Positions 58,290 to 64,000 of a DNA stretch of 64,000 bases are shown one piece after another. Numbering within the stretch: position 1 is the stretch's first letter; every line of letters starts with the position of its first letter. The DNA is from Saccharopolyspora erythraea (GTDB lineage Bacteria; Actinomycetota; Actinomycetes; Mycobacteriales; Pseudonocardiaceae): NCBI RefSeq assembly GCF_018141105.1, contig NZ_CP054839.1:6885411-6949410 (forward strand). The letters run 5' to 3'. The position numbers were made by a program, and so were the translations under genes. The notes under the pieces were generated by a model. It had not been told where the DNA came from, made no database searches, and saw nothing but the letters and a program-made list of their open reading frames with translations.

Positions 58290-59660
58290 TCAGGCCATTT
58301 GTTCCCGCCGCGAGCGCAGGACCAGCGGCGCGGCGCAGCACGCGGCGGCCGTGAGCAGCAGATCCAGCGGGACGACCCCGGCCGCCGGGGACCCCGAGGC
58401 GGCGAGCGAGGTCACCAGAACACCGCCGAGCCCCACCATCGCGGCCTGGCCGAGCATGTCGGAGAGCTGCAGCGCCGAGGAGTTGAACCCGCGCTCGTCG
58501 GCGGGCGACAGCTCCAGCACCCGCACCGAGGTGCTCGCCATGCCCAGCCCCATGCCCGAGCCCGCGACGAACCACAGCCCGAAGACCAGCCAGTGCGGTC
58601 CCCACTCCGGGGCGATCAGCGTGAGTCCGGCCACTCCGGCGCCCACCAGCACCAGCCCGGTGGCCACCACCGCCTCCCGGCTCAGGGCGCGCTGCCCGCC
58701 CTGCCACAGGGCGCCGACCGACCAGCCGAGCGAACCGACGGTCAGCGGCACGCCCGCCATCGTCGGCGAGTAGTGGTGCACCGCCGACAGCGTCAGCGGC
58801 ACGAACGCCTGCGCGGTGAAGAAGACCCCGGCCATCAGCCCCCGCGCGAGCACCATCACCGGCAGCCCCGGCCGCGCGAGCAGTGTCCCGGCGGGCACCA
58901 GCACGCGGATCGACGTTCCGAGCGCGACGACCGCCGCCACGCCGAGGACGAGCGAGAACAGCGACGGGTTCTGCGCCGACCAGGTCAGCGCGACCACGCC
59001 CGCCGACGCACCGAACGCGGCCAGCGGCAGCCCCTTCCGCCTGGGCGCGGTGCCCTCCTCCGCGCCGGCCCCGAAGCGGCGGACCGTCGGCGCGAGGAGC
59101 ACCGCGCCGAGCAGCACCAGCGGCGCCAGGCCCAGGAAGACCCAGCGCCAGCTCAGGTACTCGGTGAGGAACCCGGCGATCGCGGGCCCGACCAGCGCCG
59201 GGACCACCCACGCCGAGGAGATCGCCCCGAACGCCTTCGGCCGGTGCTCCTCGGGATAGGCGCGGGCGATCATCACGTACAGCGCGACGATCTGCGTCCC
59301 GCCTCCGAGACCCTGCAGCACGCGGGCGACCAGCAGCGTCGGCATGTCCTGCGCGACACCGGCCACGACCAGCCCGAGCGCGAAGGTGGGCAGCGCCAGC
59401 AGCAGCGGGACGGCCGGGCCCCGGCGGTCGGCGAGGCGGCCGCCGAGCACCGTCCCGATGGCGCTGGCGGCCATGAACACCGTGAAGGGCCAGGAGTAGT
59501 AGCGGTGCCCGTCGAGCTCGGTGACGATCGTCGGCAGAGCCGTGCCCAGCCCCATCGCCTCGAACGCGGCGAGCGTGATGATCAGGATCAGGCCGATCGT
59601 GAAGTTGCGGCGTTCGGGTGCCCACAGGGCGCTGGTCTTCGCTCTCGTCTCGGTGCTCAC
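58290..59660 (-). CDS. MFS transporter (drug/metabolite exporter type)
   Basis: A 456-residue major-facilitator protein with about 12-14 membrane helices. [19 protein letters not shown] is the loop-2/3 motif A, and [20 protein letters not shown] the motif of helix 4. It resembles DHA2-type exporters. GTG 59660 gives the normal N terminus ([18 protein letters not shown]). It is upstream of iscS on the same strand, 65 bases away. Substrate unknown. Confidence 0.85.
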   Translation of the reverse strand: MSTETRAKTSALWAPERRNFTIGLILIITLAAFEAMGLGTALPTIVTELDGHRYYSWPFTVFMAASAIGTVLGGRLADRRGPAVPLLLALPTFALGLVVAGVAQDMPTLLVARVLQGLGGGTQIVALYVMIARAYPEEHRPKAFGAISSAWVVPALVGPAIAGFLTEYLSWRWVFLGLAPLVLLGAVLLAPTVRRFGAGAEEGTAPRRKGLPLAAFGASAGVVALTWSAQNPSLFSLVLGVAAVVALGTSIRVLVPAGTLLARPGLPVMVLARGLMAGVFFTAQAFVPLTLSAVHHYSPTMAGVPLTVGSLGWSVGALWQGGQRALSREAVVATGLVLVGAGVAGLTLIAPEWGPHWLVFGLWFVAGSGMGLGMASTSVRVLELSPADERGFNSSALQLSDMLGQAAMVGLGGVLVTSLAASGSPAAGVVPLDLLLTAAACCAAPLVLRSRREQMA

Positions 59661-59776
59661 CCGGCGAGCCTGCAACCTCCACCCCGGTGGAAGTCCAGCG
59701 GTTCGTGGCGAGTCATCCGCATGACGCAACGCACCCGGCCCGCGACCACCGTCGGCGGTCGCGGGGGGTGCGGATC

Positions 59777-61100
59777 TCAGGCCGCGCTCACCACCGGCTC
59801 GCGCGCCGGCGCGTCCTTGGCCATCATCAGGCCCGCGACCAGCGAGGCGCCGCAGGACAGCGCGAGGAAGAGGGCCACCAGCGTCCAGCCGCCGCCGCTG
59901 GCGTTCACCAGCACCCCCGCGACCAGCGGCGTGAACCCGCCGCCGAGCGCACCCGCGACCTGGTACCCCACGCCCGCGCCGCTGTAGCGGAAGCGGGCGC
60001 CGAACATCTCGGTGAACAGCGGTTGTTGCACGCTGACCACCGGGTCGTGGCACAGGTTGATCACGCCGATGGCGGCGAGCCAGATCAGCGCGGGAACCGC
60101 GGACTGCATGCCCCAGAACAGCGGCACCGACAGCACGACGCCGGCCGCCGCGCCGCCGAGGAAGACCCGGCGCCTGCCGATCCGGTCCGACAGCGCCGCC
60201 GCCAGCGGGATCACCACGATCCCGAGCGCGGCGACCAGGGTGTTGCCGGTGAGCATGACCGATTCGGCGACACCGAGGTGTGTCGTGGCGTAGGACAGGG
60301 CGAACGTGGTGACGACGTAGAAGCTGACCAGTTCGGCCAGCCGCATCAGGAAGATCAGCACGAACCCGCGCGGGTTGTCCCGGATCGCGGCCAGAAGCGG
60401 CATCTTCGGCTCGTCGCCGCGGCACCTGGCCTCCTCGAACACCGGCGTCTCCTCGACCTTGCTGCGCACCACGAACCCGATGGCCACGACGACGGCGCTG
60501 GCCAGGAACGGAATCCGCCAGCCCCACGCCATGAACTGCTCGGGTGTGGTCAGCGCGGCCGACAGCGAGTAGAGACCGCTCGCCAGCAGGAGCCCACCCG
60601 AAGCACCAACCTGCACCCAGCTGCCGTACAGGCCCTTCTTGCCGTCGGGCGCGTGCTCGACGGCCATCAGCGCCGCACCACCCCACTCGCCGCCCACGGC
60701 GAACCCCTGCACCGCACGCAGGACGACGAGCAGGACGGGCGCCGCGATGCCCGCGGACCCGTAGGTCGGCAGCACTCCGATCAGGGTGCTGGCCGTGCCC
60801 ATCAGCAGCAGCGTCAGTACGAGCATCGCCTTGCGGCCCAGCTTGTCACCGAAGTGGCCGAACACGACGCTGCCGAGCGGGCGGAACAGGAACCCGATCG
60901 CGAAGGTGGCGAACGCGGCCAGCGTGCCCGCCGCGGAGGAGAACTCGGGGAAGAAGAGCCGGTTTGAACACCAGCGCGCCCATCATCCCGTAGAGGAAGA
61001 AGTCGTACCAGTCCACCAGCGCGCCGATGCCGGCCGCCAGCGCGGCGCGGCGGGCGTGCGGCCTCGTCGCGCGGCCGTCGCCGCAATCCGGTGTTGCCAT
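59777..61100 (-). pseudogene. MHS-type MFS transporter broken by a frameshift
   Basis: The coding sequence for a metabolite:H+ symporter (shikimate/betaine type, MHS) is split in two frames. The first begins ATG 61100 with AAGGGAAG upstream and reads ALAAGIGALVDWYDFFLYGM to about 60963. The second holds the rest, from LFFPEFSSAAGTLAAFATFA in the other frame to the stop at 59777, including the motif RAVQGFAVGGEWGGAALMAV. The two join cleanly if one A of the AAA (minus strand, 60963-60965) is removed. So either a recent one-base insertion or a sequencing error. The rest of the gene is intact. Confidence 0.85.
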
Positions 61101-61118
61101 CGCACTTCCCTTCACCAT

Positions 61119-61135
61119 TGTTCGCACTGCGAACA
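61119..61135. promoter_or_regulatory. Palindromic operator of the MHS transporter
   Basis: TGTTCGCA-C-TGCGAACA is a perfect 17-bp inverted repeat, 19 bases upstream of the transporter ATG. It looks like IclR- or GntR-type operators of catabolic transporters. No regulator gene lies beside it. Confidence 0.65.
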
Positions 61136-61254
61136 CTTGTTACGAGAGCGAATTGCGGCAAACGTAGGCGGCGGTCACCGGCATGTCAACGGTTCGATCC
61201 GCCCCGATCCGGCGGACGCGGCGCAATGGCGCCGGACCGGCGGTGGCGCGGACT

Positions 61255-61440
61255 CTAGGCGTTGCTCCCCGCCGAGTCGTGGTGGCGAGTGCTGCGAGCG
61301 ATCGCACGGAAAGGGAACCAGCGGGCGTCCCACGGCGCGCTCCAGGAACTGCCGCACTCGCTCTTCGCCGACCAGGGGTTGAGACGGTGGAACTCGCTGA
61401 TGCGGGAGTAGCGGACGAGCACGACGACGTTGCGCCACAA
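61255..61440 (-). CDS. Possible small protein of unknown function
   Basis: A 61-codon frame from TTG 61440 to TAG 61255 with a very high share of G or C at third positions (about 54 of 61), like real genes here. It has several Trp and Arg residues and no known motif. No ribosome-binding site is seen, and it starts seven bases after a terminator hairpin. It could be a decayed fragment or an accidental frame. Confidence 0.3.
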   Translation of the reverse strand: MWRNVVVLVRYSRISEFHRLNPWSAKSECGSSWSAPWDARWFPFRAIARSTRHHDSAGSNA

Positions 61441-61447
61441 CGTATTC

Positions 61448-61478
61448 GGCCCGCGGTCGCTGACCGCGACCGCGGGCC
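61448..61478 (-). terminator. Terminator of the acyltransferase operon
   Basis: A perfect 13-bp stem (61448-61460 with 61466-61478) and loop TGACC, 24 bases past the stop of the second acyltransferase. Confidence 0.8.
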
Positions 61479-61501
61479 GGAGTGGGTGTCCGGTGTGGAT
61501 C

Positions 61502-62338
61502 TCAGGCCGCGATCGGCTCGGCGACCGGGGCAGGCGGAGTCGACGCTGTCGTCGCGTCCGCGACGGAGGTTTCGGCCAGGCGCGCCAGTTCCCGGCGGTC
61601 GGTGATCCGCGCGGCGTCCAGTTCCGGCAGCAGCGACAGCTCGATCACCAGACCGCGGAAGCGCGCCACCGCCAGCACGGACTCCAGCAGGGTGGCCTCC
61701 CCGACGAAGGCCGCCGCCGTGGTCGGCTCACCGTCGGCGGTGTGGAAGCGCAACGCCATCGGCCGCACCGGCGCCCCGGCGTCGACCGCCGCCTGGAACA
61801 CCGCGGGCCGGTAGGCGCCGGAGGACCGCCCGCACCACGTGGTGCCTTCGGGGAAGGCACCGACGACCGCGCCGCCGCGCAGCGCGCCCGCGATGGTCCG
61901 CACCGCGTCGGGCAGCGTCGCGAGCCGGTCGCGGTCGATGTAGAGGGTGCCCGCCCGGCCGGCAAGCGGGCCGATCACCGGCCACGTCCGCACCTCGGTC
62001 TTGGCCAGCAGCCGCATCGGGCACACCGCCTGCATGGCCACCACGTCGAGCCACGACACGTGGTTGCTGACCACCAGCGCACCGCCCGCGCCGTGCTCGC
62101 CGCGCACGACGAGCCGGACGCCGAAAGCCCGCAGCAGCGCGCGGAACCACTCCCGGAGCAGCCGCCGCCTGGCGGGGCCGGGGAGCACGGCGATGACCAC
62201 CGCGATGCCGATTCCGCCCACCAGCACGCACAGCGCGCGGCCGAGTCGCAGCGCGACGCGCGGCGCCGCGACCCTGCTAGGCCGCTGCGGTAGGCAGCCC
62301 GGCCCGCACGGCGAGGTCGGCATCCACGGGTGCGTCAT
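61502..62338 (-). CDS. 1-acylglycerol-3-phosphate O-acyltransferase (PlsC/OlsA type)
   Basis: A 278-residue PlsC-type acyltransferase with one N-terminal membrane helix (LGRALCVLVGGIGIAVVIAV), the HX4D box in VSNHVSWLDVVAMQ and the EGT box in GAFPEGTTWCG. Its ATG overlaps the stop of the GNAT gene upstream (ATGA). The pair is like the OlsB/OlsA pair of ornithine lipid synthesis and like Rv3027c/Rv3026c; whether it makes ornithine lipid here is inference. Confidence 0.88.
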   Translation of the reverse strand: MTHPWMPTSPCGPGCLPQRPSRVAAPRVALRLGRALCVLVGGIGIAVVIAVLPGPARRRLLREWFRALLRAFGVRLVVRGEHGAGGALVVSNHVSWLDVVAMQAVCPMRLLAKTEVRTWPVIGPLAGRAGTLYIDRDRLATLPDAVRTIAGALRGGAVVGAFPEGTTWCGRSSGAYRPAVFQAAVDAGAPVRPMALRFHTADGEPTTAAAFVGEATLLESVLAVARFRGLVIELSLLPELDAARITDRRELARLAETSVADATTASTPPAPVAEPIAA

Positions 62339-63117
62339 GCCGCCGCGCCCAGGAAGAACCGCAGGTAGCGCTGGTCGACGGCCTTGAGGTCGAGCAGCAC
62401 GAAGAAGTCGGCGACCCCGAAGTCCGGGTCGTGCGCGGGCCTGCCGCAGACCCACGCGCCGAGCCGGAGGTAGCCCTTCAGCAGCGGCGGCAGCGGACCG
62501 CGGCCGGTGCGCTTGACCGGCTCCGGGTTCCACGGCTGGTACGGGTGGACCCGGTACTCCTCCGGCGCGAAGTGCTTGGCCGACACCTCGTCCCACACCC
62601 GCGCGGCCAACGGCCCGCCGTCCTCCAGCGGCACCGAGGCGCAGCCGGCCAGCCAGGAGTGCCCGTACAGCAGCATGTAGCGGGCGATGCCCGCCCAGAC
62701 CAGGCTCACCACGGCTCCGCTGCGGTGGTCGCGGTGCACGCAGGAACGGCCGGTCTCGACCAGGGCGGGGCGCAGCGCGTGCAGCGCGGAAAGGTCGAAC
62801 TCGGTCTCCGAATAGAGCTTCCCGGCGGCCTGCGCGCGTTCCGGCGGCAGCATCCGGTAGGTGCCGACGATCTCGCCGGTGCGGTCGTCACGGACGATCA
62901 GGTGATCGCAGAAGTCGTCGAAGGCGTCGCTGTCGACGCCGGGCCGGTCCCCGGTGACGGTGGCGCCCATCTCCTCGGCGAACACCTGGTAGCGCAGGCG
63001 CTGCGCGGCCCGCACCTCGTCGGTGTCGCGGGCTACGAGCAGCGAGTAGTGGGCGACGTCGGCCGAAGCGGCCGTCCCCGTGGGCGCGGTGCTGACAAGC
63101 ACTTGCGACTCGGACAT
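62335..63117 (-). CDS. OlsB-like N-acyltransferase
   Basis: A 260-residue acyl-homoserine-lactone-synthase-like GNAT protein: YSLLVARDTDEVRAAQRLRY, VFAEEMGATV, DHLIVRDDRTGEIVGTYRML, ETGRSCVHRDHRSGAVVSLV, PPLLKGYLRLGAWVCGRPAH. This pattern is that of OlsB, which puts a 3-hydroxy-acyl chain on ornithine. ATG 63117 begins the conserved segment. First in a two-gene operon. Confidence 0.85.
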   Translation of the reverse strand: MSESQVLVSTAPTGTAASADVAHYSLLVARDTDEVRAAQRLRYQVFAEEMGATVTGDRPGVDSDAFDDFCDHLIVRDDRTGEIVGTYRMLPPERAQAAGKLYSETEFDLSALHALRPALVETGRSCVHRDHRSGAVVSLVWAGIARYMLLYGHSWLAGCASVPLEDGGPLAARVWDEVSAKHFAPEEYRVHPYQPWNPEPVKRTGRGPLPPLLKGYLRLGAWVCGRPAHDPDFGVADFFVLLDLKAVDQRYLRFFLGAAA

Positions 63118-63244
63118 GCTGCCAGGTGTATCCCCGCGCGGCGAACGTCCAGAAGGCCGGAGGATGACACGAAGCAGGAATTTTCGGTTAATGACCGGTG
63201 TTTCGCAGCTCAGCGGGATGATCTTCGAGCCACGGGAGACGCAG

Positions 63245-63883
63245 GTGGACCTGGCAGTTCTGGTCACGTTCATGGGGGCGGCGGCGATCATCAGCATCGT
63301 GCCCGGCCCCGACATGTTCTTCATCATGGCCAACGGCATCGCGTCCGGGGCGCGGGCGGGAGTCGTCGCGGCGGTCGGGATGTCCACGGGGCTGGCGGTG
63401 CACACCACCGCCGCCGCGCTCGGGCTCAGCGCCCTGCTCCAGGCGGCTCCGGTGATGCTGGAGCTGGTGCGGATCTTCGGCGTGGTGTTCCTGGCCTACC
63501 TCGCGTTCGACGCGTTGCGGTCGCCGGGCTCCGACCACGGGACGACCGGAGACGCGGTGCCCGCGCGCTCGCTGCGGCGGGTCTTCGGGATGGCGGTGCT
63601 GACGAACCTGGCCAACCCCAAGGTGATCCTGTTCTTCCTGGCGTTCTTCCCGCAGTTCGTCACGCCCGGCTCCGGGTGGCCGGTGCCGGTGCAGTTCATG
63701 GTGCTGGGCGCGACTTTCATCGCGGTCGGGCTCACCGTGGACGGGCTGGCCGGCTTCGCGTCCGGCCGCCTTTCGGACGTGCTGGTCAGCCGCCGCGGCG
63801 TGCGGCGGTGGCTGGACCGGATCTCGGCCGCCGTCTACGCGGGGCTGGCCGTCCGCCTCGCGGTCGACGACCCGGCCCGCTGA
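63245..63883 (+). CDS. LysE/RhtB-family amino-acid exporter
   Basis: A 212-residue membrane protein with six helices. The family signature is AAAIISIVPGPDMFFIMANG near the N terminus, with LTNLANPKVILFFLAFFPQF in the middle. GTG 63245 is chosen from GGGAG at seven bases; ATG 63218 adds nine residues. It exports amino acids or similar compounds; which one is unknown. Confidence 0.85.
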   Translation: MDLAVLVTFMGAAAIISIVPGPDMFFIMANGIASGARAGVVAAVGMSTGLAVHTTAAALGLSALLQAAPVMLELVRIFGVVFLAYLAFDALRSPGSDHGTTGDAVPARSLRRVFGMAVLTNLANPKVILFFLAFFPQFVTPGSGWPVPVQFMVLGATFIAVGLTVDGLAGFASGRLSDVLVSRRGVRRWLDRISAAVYAGLAVRLAVDDPAR

Positions 63884-63917
63884 CGCGCCGGGCCCGGCGG
63901 CGGCTCGCCACGCGCAC

Positions 63918-64000
63918 TCAACTCAGTGCGGCCGCCACCCGTTCCACGACCTCGGACGGGCTCGGCTGCCCGGCCATCTCCTCGGCGACCTCGGCCGCCG
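63918..64000 (-). CDS. C-terminal end of an unidentified protein
   Basis: The last 27 codons of a gene that enters from the right: AAEVAEEMAGQPSPSEVVER then VAAALS and TGA at 63918-63920. Codon bias is that of a real gene. Too short to name. Confidence 0.55.
   Translation of the reverse strand, partial: AAEVAEEMAGQPSPSEVVERVAAALS

Larger units (their letters stand above)
61101..61501. other. Region upstream of the MHS gene
   Basis: These 400 bases contain the palindrome at 61119-61135, a possible small gene (61255-61440) and the terminator at 61448-61478. Nothing else was recognised. Confidence 0.55.

Overview
The window is very GC-rich with dense GC3-biased genes, GTG and TTG starts, leaderless promoters of the TANNNT type and actinobacterial gene families (HU with a Lys/Ala/Thr tail, FbiD, MutT1, DUF397, DUF2267, EccC). 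Gene content and order match the Mycobacterium tuberculosis segment Rv2982c to Rv3027c (gpsA, fbiD, ppk, mutT1, hupB, leuDC, IclR, gltX, FAH hydrolase, leuB, serA, ilvCNB, cfp6-like, DoxX, lppZ, gatBAC, ACT protein, ligA, mnmA, iscS, two acyltransferases), recalled from general knowledge and not searched here. The best reading is a chromosomal core segment of a Pseudonocardiaceae member, probably Saccharopolyspora or a close relative.

Layout. 1-5.0 kb: end of gpsA, plsC, F420 gene fbiD, polyphosphate kinase and MutT1. 5.1-8.8 kb: hupB, leuDC and the divergent IclR regulator. 9.0-10.2 kb: tRNA-Gln(CTG) and two identical tRNA-Glu(CTC) genes, the two Glu copies separated by about 830 bp that hold a decayed 28-bp repeat array. 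10.3-17.9 kb: HAD hydrolase, gltX, flavoprotein, FAH hydrolase, citramalate synthase behind an isoleucine-codon leader attenuator, and a SRPBCC/ArsR pair. 18-28.3 kb: leuB, serA, ilvC-ilvN-ilvB behind a second leader attenuator, a PH-domain membrane protein and ilvD. 28.4-37.4 kb: DoxX, hydrolase, LppZ, a TetR/flavin-monooxygenase pair, an antiporter, a TetR with a perfect operator, and small conserved proteins. 37.5-45.4 kb: gatC-gatA-small ORF-gatB, ACT protein, GNAT and ligA. 45.4-50.46 kb: a lineage-specific block with three minisatellites, two proteins of unknown function and an orphan N-truncated EccC ATPase. 50.46-64 kb: MetE-like protein, acyl-CoA ligase, a TetR/monooxygenase pair, mnmA-iscS, two MFS transporters (one frameshifted), two acyltransferases and a LysE exporter.

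Two systems stand out. First, nearly the whole branched-chain amino acid pathway is here (leuB, leuC, leuD, cimA, ilvB, ilvN, ilvC, ilvD), with an IclR regulator beside leuCD and two ribosome-sensing leader peptides: one with Leu/Ile/Val codons before ilvBNC, and one with three consecutive Ile codons before cimA. Second, the indirect tRNA-Gln route is complete: tRNA-Gln, tRNA-Glu, GltX and GatCAB, with a small membrane protein translationally coupled inside the gat operon.

No CRISPR array, insertion sequence, prophage or integrase was seen.
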